The notes under the pieces: model-generated
Told to the model about the DNA's origin: nothing
Database searches by the model: none
Seen by the model: only the letters and a program-made list of their open reading frames with translations
Source of the DNA: Ruminococcus flavefaciens
Lineage (GTDB): Bacteria > Bacillota > Clostridia > Oscillospirales > Ruminococcaceae
Length of the DNA: 64,000 bases
Assembly: GCF_900116855.1 (NCBI RefSeq)
Contig: NZ_UETD01000003.1
Span: forward strand, 186,001 to 250,000
Direction: 5' to 3'
Made by a program: the position numbers and the translations under genes
Shown here: piece after piece, positions 1-8,382 of the stretch
Layout: every line of letters starts with the position of its first letter
Position numbering within the stretch: position 1 is the stretch's first letter

Positions 1-81
1 CCCCTCGCCGACACCATAACCCGTCTCCGCCATTTCGCCATCAATTTCAAGAGAAAGTTTGCTCCTGAGAATAGGTATCAT
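1..81 (-). CDS. Possible partial ORF at the left edge
   Basis: An open frame reads leftwards from an ATG at 79-81 off the window edge (27 codons, beginning MIPILRSKLSLEIDG). No good ribosome site is visible and the product is not recognised. It lies just outside the island boundary, so it could be the start of the chromosomal gene downstream of the original ssrA, or chance. Confidence 0.2.
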   Translation of the reverse strand, partial: MIPILRSKLSLEIDGEMAETGYGVGEG

Positions 82-146
82 TTAAGGTAGGTCACGTTCA
101 TTTGCACGTTGATCCCGCAAACTTTTTCAAGATACCAATATAAAAC

Positions 147-188
147 AAAATCCCTAAATACCGTTATTACATGGTATTTAGGGATTTT
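147..188. terminator. Perfect hairpin terminator beyond the displaced ssrA 3' end
   Basis: A 16-bp perfect inverted repeat (AAAATCCCTAAATACC and its complement) flanks a 10-nt loop and has A/T tracts on both sides, so it can work in both directions. On the minus strand it lies about 30 bp past the ssrA-like CCA end at 218. That is where the terminator of the original tmRNA gene would be expected. Confidence 0.75.
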
Positions 189-217
189 CGCAACCTTTGC
201 GGTTACGCATTTTTGAT

Positions 218-240
218 TGGTGGGGACGAGGGGGATTGAA
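218..240 (-). other. Left island boundary (attL): displaced 3' end of an ssrA gene
   Basis: These 23 bp match the last 23 bp of the intact ssrA gene (39561-39583) with three mismatches, and they include the CCA end (read as TGG on the plus strand). On the minus strand this is the T-arm and acceptor end of a tmRNA. Elements that integrate into the 3' end of tmRNA genes leave such a displaced copy at the far boundary. It is followed rightwards by the element left-end sequence. Confidence 0.7.
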
Positions 241-493
241 AAAGTAGAAGCACTTTCAGTTATTTTTGCTAAGATGCGAAAATGGCTGTATTTCGCGGTA
301 TTTTACGATTTTGCTTTTAGCAGCTCCAAGTGGTTTTTGGCAGCGTTTGGTACAAATAAGTGGTAAACAAGTGGTTGGAATAGCTCTATTCTACGTCAAA
401 AACTGAATAAAACTGCTCAAAATAAGTGGCCATATCCCGACGGAGCTTCCTTTGTTGATTTTGCATTAATAGCTAACTCGATATAATAATAGC
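240..493. repeat. Element left end, copy A
   Basis: This non-coding repeat is shared with 13439-13692 and, for most of its length, 21082-21400. It begins AAAAGTAGAAGCACTTT and carries the hexamer AAGTGG at 328, 358, 369 and 424. The copies at 358 and 369 are 11 bp apart, as in the other left ends, which suggests arm-type sites for the integrase. Confidence 0.7.
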
Positions 494-590
494 TTATTCC
501 GAAGTATACAACATTCGCCAGCAATCAATAAGCATTAATGACATCAAAATACTTACAAGCAGTATTACGTAATACCACCATTTCTTTTTT
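494..590 (-). pseudogene. Remnant of a toxin-immunity membrane protein gene (last ~31 codons)
   Basis: On the minus strand this reads KKKWWYYVILLVSILMSLML and on to a stop, nearly identical to the C-terminus of the 122-aa membrane protein encoded at 13693-14061. The rest of the gene is missing. It sits at the same distance from the left-end repeat as the intact gene does in unit II. Unit I therefore probably once carried a related toxin/immunity locus that was deleted up to about 590. Confidence 0.75.
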
Positions 591-625
591 ATATCGATGT
601 TTTCTTTATTACTGAACGTACACTA

Positions 626-654
626 TTGCATTTTATTTTCCTTTGTGATATAAT
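626..654 (+). promoter_or_regulatory. Sigma-A-type promoter for the cotH-like gene
   Basis: TTGCAT (626-631), a 17-bp spacer and TATAAT (649-654). A leader of about 180 nt separates it from the ATG at 845. Confidence 0.6.
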
Positions 655-675
655 ACCATTATATCAAAATAAAAA

Positions 676-840
676 ACATCTAATCAAATCGAAGATGTGC
701 CCCCTCCGGAAAATCCGGCAATGATACTCCGGCGGCGATATATCACAGCCCGGGGAGTTTATCCTTTTTGCTGTCAAATGCGGTGGAACGCGCCAGGACA
801 GAGATTTTGAGGTCGTATTTTCAATTTGAGAAAGGACAAG
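676..840 (+). promoter_or_regulatory. Hairpin-rich 5' leader of the cotH-like gene
   Basis: The leader contains an ACATCT/AGATGT stem (about 677-698), a CCGGA/TCCGG hairpin (706-718) and further GC-rich blocks, in a stretch more GC-rich than the DNA just upstream. I could not match it to a known riboswitch. It could be only an ordinary structured 5' UTR. Confidence 0.25.
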
Positions 841-844
841 GTTT

Positions 845-2767
845 ATGAGGAAAAAGGTCGCTGCTTTTACGACAGCTATAATTACCTGCTTCGGTACAGG
901 AGGCAGTTTGTACGCGGGAACGCAGGAATCAGGCAGTTCTCTTATCACTGCGGCTGCTGAGTATGAACCAGCCATATCCGGCGATTATGTGAATGCTCCG
1001 TTGTTTGATGATACCAGAGTACATACTGTCAATATCATAATTACGGACGAGGAGTGGAAGAAGATCGACGAAGCCAACTCCGAGAGCAAGGAATATGCGG
1101 AATGTGATGTTGAGATCGACGGAGAGCTTTTCAAAAACGTTGCGCTGAAAGCCAAGGGACACTCTTCACTTAGCTTTGCAAGGGGCAGAAAAGACCGTAC
1201 CAGCGGACGTGTCGGCCTGCGCATAAACTTCAGCAAGAATGACGAGAATACAACCTATCACGGACTTGATAAGCTGTCGCTCAACAATTTTGCGGCAGAT
1301 GTTACCTGCATGAAGGACTATATCGCATATAAGATGATGAACGATATGGGCGTTAAATCACCGCTTTCCAGCTATACCGTCGTGCAGAAAAACGGTGAGG
1401 ATTTTGCACTGTACCTGGCGGTGGAGGACGTTGACAAGAGCTTTGCGTTCAGAAATTACGGTGACGCAGAGGTTGACCTTTACAAGCCTGAATCAGAAGC
1501 AGCGACAAAGCAGTCTGACTTTGAAGCAGTGCTGCAGGTGTTTTCTGGCAACAAATATGCCGATCTCGACAAGACCGACCGTGTAGAGCCCTGGAACGAG
1601 ATCTCTGCAAAGATGCATCCCGAGGAGCTGAAGGACGCAGCCTGCTGCCGCTGGATAGACGACAAGCCTGCTTCCTATCAGAATATATGGGATTCCGATG
1701 AACTGGAATGCACAGATGAGGACAAGGCGGTCATGATAGACTGTCTTGACAAGCTGAACAACGGTACAGAGAAGGAAAGTCTATCAGTTCTTGACACTGA
1801 TCAGCTCATGAGGTACTGGGCTGTTCACAGCTTTATGAACAACTATGACAGCATCGTGGGCAAGGCACGCGCCTGGAACTTCTATCTTTGTGAGAACAAC
1901 GGTGTTCTTTCCTATATACCGTGGGATTACAATGAATCCTTCGGCGGAATGGACACAAGAGTGGTCATAAGGGACGTTTTCGGAGATATTGCTCTCGACA
2001 CATCGACTACCGGTCTTGACAATGTCATGCCCGCTGAAAAAGACCTTATCAATATGCCTATCGATAATCCGAACCGTGTCGGAGGAACCGAGCTGCTGCC
2101 TATGCTGCACAAATGGATAAGCAGCGAGGAATATCTGGAGCAGTATCATGAGATATGCGGGGAGCTTACAGACCTTGAGGAGCAGTATAAGGAACTGACC
2201 TCTCAGGCGGAGAGCATTATAACTCCTTATGTGAAGAAGGGGCTGACATTCTATACCGAGGAGCAGTTTGATGATGCCATGAAAAACATGGATCTGTATA
2301 TGAAGTATCGTTTTGAGTCATACAGGAAACAGGTAAGCGGTGAAACTCCCTCTACATGGGAGGGACAGAAGGAACATCCTGATACGCTCATAGAGCCCGA
2401 GGGACTTGAGCTTTACAAAATGGCTTCCGCGACCAATATCATAGGCTGTCCTCAATCACAGGTGCTGAATCCCCTGATAAAAGCCTATCTCGGCAAAGAC
2501 CCCGACAGGAGCGCCGGGCATTTTGCCAAGCTTATCCTTACCTATTTCAGAAACCCTGTTTCAATGTTCGACAAGGTGCCGATTCTGATACAGTATCCCT
2601 CCTGCCGTAAAGATGCGGTGAAGATCATGCACCGCAAATACGGAACTGCAAGTATGTTTACTGTACAGGGCGGACCTCCTGCCGGTGTACAGGGCGGACC
2701 TCCGGCTGAGGCAGTTCCCGAAACAGCGGCTGATGCTCAGCAAGCAATAAATCCGGATGCTGAATAA
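845..2767 (+). CDS. Secreted CotH-family protein
   Basis: The 640-aa product starts with a signal peptide (MRKK, hydrophobic stretch, cleavage near residue 25-30). The CotH core follows: the segment around HGLDKLSLNN and CMKDYIAYKM (residues about 140-165), the LYKPE motif, and PWDYNESFGG near residue 360, which carries the metal/nucleotide-binding Asp and Asn of the CotH kinase fold. CotH of Bacillus phosphorylates spore-coat proteins; in ruminococci CotH domains are common in secreted or cell-surface proteins. The last 40 residues are a low-complexity GGPP-rich tail. The ribosome site is AGAAAGGACAAGG before ATG 845. The next gene starts 13 nt after the stop and is probably cotranscribed; its product also has GPP-rich stretches, so the two may act together outside the cell. 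The substrate is unknown. Confidence 0.85.
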   Translation: MRKKVAAFTTAIITCFGTGGSLYAGTQESGSSLITAAAEYEPAISGDYVNAPLFDDTRVHTVNIIITDEEWKKIDEANSESKEYAECDVEIDGELFKNVALKAKGHSSLSFARGRKDRTSGRVGLRINFSKNDENTTYHGLDKLSLNNFAADVTCMKDYIAYKMMNDMGVKSPLSSYTVVQKNGEDFALYLAVEDVDKSFAFRNYGDAEVDLYKPESEAATKQSDFEAVLQVFSGNKYADLDKTDRVEPWNEISAKMHPEELKDAACCRWIDDKPASYQNIWDSDELECTDEDKAVMIDCLDKLNNGTEKESLSVLDTDQLMRYWAVHSFMNNYDSIVGKARAWNFYLCENNGVLSYIPWDYNESFGGMDTRVVIRDVFGDIALDTSTTGLDNVMPAEKDLINMPIDNPNRVGGTELLPMLHKWISSEEYLEQYHEICGELTDLEEQYKELTSQAESIITPYVKKGLTFYTEEQFDDAMKNMDLYMKYRFESYRKQVSGETPSTWEGQKEHPDTLIEPEGLELYKMASATNIIGCPQSQVLNPLIKAYLGKDPDRSAGHFAKLILTYFRNPVSMFDKVPILIQYPSCRKDAVKIMHRKYGTASMFTVQGGPPAGVQGGPPAEAVPETAADAQQAINPDAE

Positions 2768-2780
2768 GGAGGTAAGAACA

Positions 2781-3563
2781 ATGAATAAAAAAATAAGTAT
2801 CGGCGTTGCGGCATTAATGATAGCGATCAGCGCATACGGCTGCTCGGACTCCAAAAAGAATAGCGTTCCAACTAAAGATATACCTGCTGTGACCGAGGCT
2901 GCCGAAATCACTACGGAAAACAACGTCCCTCCGCAGGAAGGCCCGCCGGAGGTGGAATTCGATCTTGACGCTGAATATGATGAATCCAAATACCTTCATT
3001 ATGTGGATATGCCCGAATGCACACCCACAGCCGCAGCTGAAGCGGACTTCATTGGATTATGGCAAGCCGATGTCATGGCAAAGGACAACATCGCCTATGA
3101 CAGCATCTGCGGTGTTCCTGTGTCTGCGACAGGTCATCTTGTGATAGCTGAGGAAGGCAGCGGAAACTTCGTAAACATTGACCCCATTGTCATAAGCGAT
3201 GGACCTCAGGGCGGTGCTCCACAGGCTGCGGACGCAGCAGGTCAGAGCGGTTCCCGGGCTGATGAGACTGAGCTTCCTATGACATATACCTTTGAAAACG
3301 GTGCCCTGAACGCCGCTGTGACTATTCCTGTGGGACCTCCCAAGAGTGTGCAGGCAGCCGGCGGCGCAAGTGAAGCCGCCGCAGTGCAGGGGCCTCCTCC
3401 AAAGCAAATGCTGCTGCAAATGACAGATGATGGAAGGATACTTGTTCAGTCTGCGGAAGAAGACGGAACAATTACCTCTGCATACTACAAGAAGGTCGAT
3501 TCCTTCGAGGAGTTTGACTGGAGCTCTGTTCATTTTGACTTTGCTTCGGCATACGAAAAATAA
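2781..3563 (+). CDS. Lipoprotein with Pro/Gly-rich segments
   Basis: This start is chosen because AAGGAGG (2766-2772) sits 8 nt upstream and gives a lipoprotein signal (MNKKISIGVAALMIAISAYGC, lipobox Cys at residue 21). The 260-aa product has an acidic linker, then a domain beginning near the segment FIGLWQADVMAKDNIAYDSI, which resembles small extracellular lipocalin-like ('FIGLWQ') folds, and a final segment ending SAYYKKVDSFEEFDW. GPP motifs recur (residues about 55, 180, 205) and echo the tail of the preceding CotH-like protein. It probably forms a two-gene operon with that gene. No family name can be given; function unknown. Confidence 0.75.
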   Translation: MNKKISIGVAALMIAISAYGCSDSKKNSVPTKDIPAVTEAAEITTENNVPPQEGPPEVEFDLDAEYDESKYLHYVDMPECTPTAAAEADFIGLWQADVMAKDNIAYDSICGVPVSATGHLVIAEEGSGNFVNIDPIVISDGPQGGAPQAADAAGQSGSRADETELPMTYTFENGALNAAVTIPVGPPKSVQAAGGASEAAAVQGPPPKQMLLQMTDDGRILVQSAEEDGTITSAYYKKVDSFEEFDWSSVHFDFASAYEK

Positions 3564-3620
3564 AGACGTCAGAAACGTACCGTTAAGTACGGCTGTATTG
3601 TTTCGGATATATATGTAATA

Positions 3621-3657
3621 AAACAGCTCTGAGAGTTTTGCGCTCCCGGAGCTGTTT
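3621..3657 (+). terminator. Rho-independent terminator after the CotH/lipoprotein pair
   Basis: AAACAGCTC pairs with GAGCTGTTT around a 19-nt loop that can itself pair in part. A T-rich stretch follows. It lies 58 bp after the lipoprotein stop. Confidence 0.6.
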
Positions 3658-3752
3658 CCTGATGTTCCGTAGAAACACGGATATAACATATTTTGCTCAT
3701 ATTATTGTATCCTTTCTGATGTAAAAATATTTTTCTTTCTGTTGATATGTGA

Positions 3753-3781
3753 TTGACTTATTGGCGGTGATAATGTATAAT
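3753..3781 (+). promoter_or_regulatory. Strong promoter for the S41 peptidase gene
   Basis: TTGACT (3753-3758), exactly 17 bp, then TATAAT (3776-3781), 66 bp before the ATG at 3848. Confidence 0.7.
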
Positions 3782-3847
3782 TACTGATAGTGGTGGGCAG
3801 AAACCTGATTTGCCTGCTAAAATAAAAAACATCTGAGGCAGTATCTT

Positions 3848-5575
3848 ATGAAAAATGTTTTTGATACACTCCGCCATATTCTTGCCACGGTTAATGTAAC
3901 CCATATCGTATGGTGTGCGGCTGTACTGCTCACTATGCTGATCCTTGCGGTACTTCATCACATATGGAAGGATGACTTGAAGAAGCTGCAATTATGGCGG
4001 CTGTTTTGTCTTGTGCCGCTGGTGATTTGCGGTGTTCATGCTTTCATATATGTTGTCGGCGCACCGATAATATTTCTCGGCGGGTTCTTTGTGATGTATA
4101 TCATCGCAGTGCTTGCCCTGATACCCATGCTGTTTGCAAAGCGCAGGATAGGCTACCGTATAACCGCTGTGCTGACGGGCATTTTGTCCTGCCTTTGCGG
4201 TTTTTATTTCTGTGCGATCTCGCCCAATATTTTCAATCATTCAAGGGAAAGCTATACCGAGTCTTTTCATTCACTTGTGATGGATATGGACGAACACTAT
4301 GTCCTTAAAGAGTGGAAGGAAGTTGATTTTTCGACGCTTGAAGCAAAGTATATGCCGATGGTCGAGGAAGCCGAAAAGGAAAAAAGTCCCGGCAAGTTTG
4401 CTGATGCAGTAATGATGTTCTGCACTGAAATGCATGACGGACATATCGGGGCCGAAGCCGATTTTGATGACGAGGATTACAAGTCGGTCATTACTCCTCA
4501 CGATTACGGCTTTGCTACAGTTAAGCTGGACAGCGGCGAGGTCATAGCCGTATGCACCGATGAAACAGCAAACGCCCTCGGCATAGAGGACGGAACTGTT
4601 ATCACAAAATGGAACGGCAAGCCCGTTTTGCAGGCAGCCGAGGAAGATGTTCCCGACCTCGGTACACCCGTCAAAGCGAATGAAGAAATGCTTGATGTGA
4701 TGAACCTTGACCTTGCGGGCGGCGATACGCTTGAAGTGTCTTTCATAGACGAAAACGGCAATGAGCAGACGGTCACTGTGCATGACAAGGGCGGCGTGAA
4801 AACAAAGATGGAGGCAATGGCTGCTTTCAGAGGTCTTGAACTGCCGATCGATTATGATAAACTGTTAGAGGAAAACTTCAGCACCAAAATGCTCGATGAT
4901 AAGTGTGGTTATCTCAAAGTGACAGCGGAAACAATGGGGTCATCATTTCAGGACTATGTCGGCTATCTGACAGGTGATCAGAAGTATGCAAGGGATATGT
5001 TCCGTGAAAAGCTGAATGATCTGAGAACACAGGGAATGGAATATCTTGTTATTGACCTGCGTAACAATGAGGGCGGCTTCGACGAAATAGCCATAGCGCT
5101 GTGTGATCTGCTGACGGACAAGGACTGGTACGGTCAGGGACTGGGAATACGAAAAGATGGAAAGTACATCTGCGTATCCGATCATAAAATACACGGAACG
5201 GGCGAATTTGCAGACCTTAAAGTAGTTGCACTGACCAATTATGAATGCTGCAGTGCAGGTGACGGCTTGTCGCTGTATCTTTCAAAGCTGCCGAATGTTA
5301 CAGTCGCAGGTATTACCGATCCGTGCGGCTGCAATCAGGAAACGGGAGGTATAAGTACTTTGTCAGGCGGCATTGTGACAGTTTATTATCCAACAGGTCT
5401 GGTCCTGAACGAAAACGGCGAGCCTAACATCGACACCGGATCAGACCGTGAAAGCCGCAACCCTGTTGAAGTACATATCCCATTCGACCATGACGCGGCT
5501 ATGAAGATATTCCGCGACAAGCAGGATTATGAACTTGATTGGGCTGTAAAGTATATTGAAGATAATGCAGAATGA
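3848..5575 (+). CDS. Membrane-anchored S41-family (C-terminal-processing) serine peptidase
   Basis: The 575-aa product has an N-terminal membrane domain of about four helices (residues 20-135), then a large extracytoplasmic part. A PDZ-like region lies around residues 215-310 (GTVITKWNGKPV). The S41 core follows: YLVIDLRNNEGG (about residue 400) and the nucleophile Ser469 in NYECCSAGDG, the position of the Ser in the usual T-x-S-A motif. A GGI..VYYPTG segment follows as in tail-specific proteases. S41 enzymes cleave secreted or membrane proteins, often near the C-terminus. The four-helix anchor is unusual for the family, which usually has one helix or a signal peptide. The gene is monocistronic, with its own promoter. 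Confidence 0.82.
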   Translation: MKNVFDTLRHILATVNVTHIVWCAAVLLTMLILAVLHHIWKDDLKKLQLWRLFCLVPLVICGVHAFIYVVGAPIIFLGGFFVMYIIAVLALIPMLFAKRRIGYRITAVLTGILSCLCGFYFCAISPNIFNHSRESYTESFHSLVMDMDEHYVLKEWKEVDFSTLEAKYMPMVEEAEKEKSPGKFADAVMMFCTEMHDGHIGAEADFDDEDYKSVITPHDYGFATVKLDSGEVIAVCTDETANALGIEDGTVITKWNGKPVLQAAEEDVPDLGTPVKANEEMLDVMNLDLAGGDTLEVSFIDENGNEQTVTVHDKGGVKTKMEAMAAFRGLELPIDYDKLLEENFSTKMLDDKCGYLKVTAETMGSSFQDYVGYLTGDQKYARDMFREKLNDLRTQGMEYLVIDLRNNEGGFDEIAIALCDLLTDKDWYGQGLGIRKDGKYICVSDHKIHGTGEFADLKVVALTNYECCSAGDGLSLYLSKLPNVTVAGITDPCGCNQETGGISTLSGGIVTVYYPTGLVLNENGEPNIDTGSDRESRNPVEVHIPFDHDAAMKIFRDKQDYELDWAVKYIEDNAE

Positions 5576-5689
5576 GTATTTATTACTGATATTTCATATA
5601 TTTTTGTAATCATAACCGCCTGCACTTCCTCGGCGTAGGTGTTCGCTATTTCATCAGCGACTTCCTCTACGCTCTTACGAAAAAAACTG

Positions 5690-5830
5690 AATACAGTCGC
5701 TCAAAAAAAGTGGTCATATCCCGACGGAGCTCCTTTTGTATATTTTGCATTAAAAGCAAAACTCAATATACGAACTGTAATTTGTAGTGTAGCTCTGGTG
5801 CGTTTTTTTCACTGCTTCATATGGCGAAAT
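5690..5830. repeat. Partial element left end, copy D (no att core)
   Basis: The segment with AAAGTGGTCATATCCCGACG (around 5705-5725) and the following TTTTGTATATTTTGCATTAA match the distal half of the left ends at 424, 13623 and 21266. The continuation to about 5830 matches copy C (around 21290-21390). The proximal half and the att core are missing. It suggests a fourth, partly deleted element inside unit I. Confidence 0.6.
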
Positions 5831-5880
5831 CACCGAAATATAAGGCTATGATGCTTGGTTCAGCCGGCGGAAGATAATGC

Positions 5881-5909
5881 TTGATTTTGTATCGGATGTA
5901 TGGTATAAT
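5881..5909 (+). promoter_or_regulatory. Promoter of the HipA-like gene
   Basis: TTGATT (5881-5886), 17 bp, TATAAT (5904-5909). The RNA would start near 5916, which fixes the translation start downstream at the TTG at 5935. Confidence 0.65.
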
Positions 5910-5934
5910 TGAAAAAGCGAGCGAGGTGAGAACG

Positions 5935-7176
5935 TTGAGATATACTCTTATGCATAAGAATATAGCGGTTGCTGACATTGATATCGATGAAACTCTTGGT
6001 GGAATATCCAAAATCAGGGGTATCATATCTGAAGAGCATCTTCCTGTGGGAGTTGTTCGTATGCAGCGCCAAAATGAGACTATTGACAGGTTTGCATTCA
6101 ATCAGTGGTGGACTGGACGTTCTATACCGGCGAGCAGAATGGGACTATCAGATTTGCTTGATACACTTGGTATCGCAAGCTCTAATCTGCTCCTCACCAA
6201 ATGTCTCGGACTCAGCTTATCGGATCATTACTGGATAAGGCCGTATGAAAGCAATATGTTGTGGGAAGACGTAAACTTCTTTGATAACGATTTTTCAGAG
6301 GATATCGGCGACCTTTTGTTTGGTACAAACGGTAAAAACTCAGGTTTCGATTTATGTTCACCGGATAATACGTCAGACGGTAATCTGAAAAAACGCTGGA
6401 AGATCATTGACGGCAAACGTTGTCTTTTGAAATCAGGCTCAAATCCATATAGTCAGCAGACCTTCAATGAAGTAATTGCTTCAAAGATAATGGAAAGACT
6501 CGGGATAGATCATGTGCCATATTCGATAACGTGGATAAACGATGAGCCGTACAGTGTGTGCGAGGATTTTGTAACGAAGGATACTGAACTCATCAGTGCA
6601 TGGAGAGTCCTCCAATTGAGAACAAAAGCAAATCATGAAAGTGAATACCTTCACTACGTTAATATCTGTCGGGAACTCGGGATAGATATAGTTTCTTCCC
6701 TTGACAAGATGATAGTTCTCGACTATATCATAGCAAACGAGGACAGGCACTTCAATAACTTCGGACTTCTGCGAGATGCTAACACTCTTGAATGGATTGG
6801 TGCTGCTCCCATATTCGACAGCGGAACGTCACTCTGGTATGATAGGTTAACTTCACGAATACCAATCAATGGCGTTAATTGTAAGCCGTTCAAAAAAACA
6901 CACGGCGAACAGTTAAAACTTGTATCCTCCCTTGAATGGTTCGAGGCTTCAAAGCTTGACGGCATCGAAGATGAGATACTTGAAGTGTTCAGCGATGATA
7001 AGGCGGCTCAGTATATTGATACCGAACGTGCGAAGACTATAGCTGCCGAGGTCAGAAACAGGATAGAAGCTGTTGAAAGCATGGCGATGAGCCATACACA
7101 AAGCTATGACATCTCCTCCACCGAGGGTGATGTTGAAGAAGATGTAGCTGAGAGCTACGGAATGAAAATGGAATAA
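5935..7176 (+). CDS. HipA-like Ser/Thr kinase domain protein
   Basis: The start is TTG 5935: GAGGTGAG lies 5 nt upstream, and earlier starts fall before or inside the promoter. The 413-aa product has the HipA-type C-lobe: NEDRHFNNFG with catalytic Asp270-x-His272 and Asn275, then the metal-binding Asp295 in PIFDSGTSL. An N-terminal region (about 1-150) precedes KKRWKIIDGKRCLLKSGS, where the ATP-binding Lys would lie. HipA proteins are toxins that phosphorylate glutamyl-tRNA synthetase, or regulators; here no HipB-type helix-turn-helix partner is adjacent. Stand-alone HipA-like proteins are frequent in Clostridia. It may be a solitary regulator or the leftover of a toxin-antitoxin pair. Confidence 0.75.
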   Translation: MRYTLMHKNIAVADIDIDETLGGISKIRGIISEEHLPVGVVRMQRQNETIDRFAFNQWWTGRSIPASRMGLSDLLDTLGIASSNLLLTKCLGLSLSDHYWIRPYESNMLWEDVNFFDNDFSEDIGDLLFGTNGKNSGFDLCSPDNTSDGNLKKRWKIIDGKRCLLKSGSNPYSQQTFNEVIASKIMERLGIDHVPYSITWINDEPYSVCEDFVTKDTELISAWRVLQLRTKANHESEYLHYVNICRELGIDIVSSLDKMIVLDYIIANEDRHFNNFGLLRDANTLEWIGAAPIFDSGTSLWYDRLTSRIPINGVNCKPFKKTHGEQLKLVSSLEWFEASKLDGIEDEILEVFSDDKAAQYIDTERAKTIAAEVRNRIEAVESMAMSHTQSYDISSTEGDVEEDVAESYGMKME

Positions 7177-7206
7177 AGCAAAAAGGAGACCGTCAAAAAT
7201 ATGATG

Positions 7207-7400
7207 TGACCCCAAAAAGTTAGACTATGTAAGCGTAGCAGTTAATTAGCTGCTACGCTGTTTTTTATGCATGCAAGAGACTGAGCCTGTATTGTACGGG
7301 ACTCATTCATCATAGTTTCTCTTTGATTCTGTGCTCATTGTAATACTTTATGTATCGTTCTATTGCAGATTTCAGTTCTTCATAGCTATAATATACTACG
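7207..7400 (-). mobile_element. Right end of an IS3-family (IS150-like) insertion sequence, remnant
   Basis: The terminus TGACCCCAAAAAGTTAGACT (7207-7226) has the look of IS3-family ends. Inside it, on the minus strand, are the last ~40 codons of an OrfB transposase: YSYEELKSAIERYIKYYNEH, then RIKEKL, two TGA codons, and MSPVQYRLSLLHA with a stop at 7265-7267. The left part of the IS is gone; it joins the truncated integrase gene near 7395. A hairpin (7233-7258) followed by T6 near the IS end may also terminate the HipA-like transcript. Confidence 0.8.
7233..7266 (+). terminator. Terminator-like hairpin in the IS end
   Basis: GCGTAGCAG and CTGCTACGC form a 9-bp stem with an 8-nt loop, followed by six T. 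It lies 56 bp after the HipA-like stop. Confidence 0.6.
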
Positions 7401-8141
7401 CTTGGAGGTTTCGCTTTTTGGTTCTGTGAGTATGAGCTTTGTCTTGGTACTGCCTCCCTTGATCTGGATTCGTTGAAGCGTTTTGCTGACGGTCAGAATC
7501 CGTTTTTCGAGATCAATGTCAGCCCACTTCAGGGCACAAAGCTCACCGATACGAAGTCCAGTCATCTTTGCAAGTGCGATTCCGAGTGTTGTAAGGTTCT
7601 GATCCGTCATTACGATCTGCATCAGCCGTTTTTCCTCTGCTTCTGTGAGCAGCCGAATCTCTGTTTTCTCCTTTTTCGGCATCACAAGCCCCTCCATCGG
7701 ATTAAAAATGCGGTAAGTGCGAACGGCATACTTGAATACCGATTTCATAAGCACCAGAATATCCGAAATATAGCGGTTTGATAAGCCGCTGTCCTGCTTC
7801 TTTCTGATAAATTGATATATATTGCTTTGTTTAATGCCTGTAATATCATCGTTTGCGAATACAGGAAGTATATGTTTCTCCGCTTTGAGGACATAATTTG
7901 CCAGTGTTGAGTCCTTGACTCGGATCGAGATGGACTGAAACCATTCATCAAAAACCTCTGAAAATGTCTTGCATACGGCTGCCGTTTCTACTATTCTTTC
8001 CCTGTAATCAGTCATTTTTGTGATGACATCGTCAGGAGTTCTGCCAAAGAAAGCTTTATACTGCCTTTTACCGCCAATTCTGCAAACAGTGATCCGCCCT
8101 TCAAAACGGCCATCTTTCCTTTGATAAACATTTGTAATCAT
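7386..8141 (-). pseudogene. Tyrosine recombinase truncated by an IS3 fragment
   Basis: The 251 residues hold an AP2-type arm-binding N-terminus (MITNVYQRKDGRFEGRITV), the SAM-like core-binding domain (about 60-160) and the first half of the catalytic domain, including catalytic Arg in TGLRIGELCALKW. It ends just after SETSKRSI, where intact relatives continue into the His-x-x-Arg and Tyr motifs. The break coincides with the IS remnant. Without the nucleophilic Tyr it cannot recombine DNA. It differs from the intact integrase at 38146 and is a separate lineage of element. Confidence 0.85.
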
Positions 8142-8235
8142 GTTTACAATTCCTCCAAATCAATATGATATAACTTGCACTCGTTCGTCAAACTGCTGAT
8201 TTTGTTATATTCCACCGACGAATCGTGGCTACATC

Positions 8236-8264
8236 TTGACATATTGTATAAAAAGTGCTATAAT
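8236..8264 (+). promoter_or_regulatory. Consensus promoter in front of the ugd pseudogene
   Basis: TTGACA (8236-8241), 17 bp, TATAAT (8259-8264): a perfect match to the sigma-A consensus. It would transcribe the broken ugd and the intact exopolysaccharide regulators behind it. Confidence 0.75.
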
Positions 8265-8382
8265 TATGCACATAGATGCGATGACACTGTTGTGAAGGAA
8301 ATCGCACTATTAATTATTATACACTTATGTAGCTAAAGAAATGTGCCGAGCGGTATAAAGAATATTACGGAGAAGACACAAA

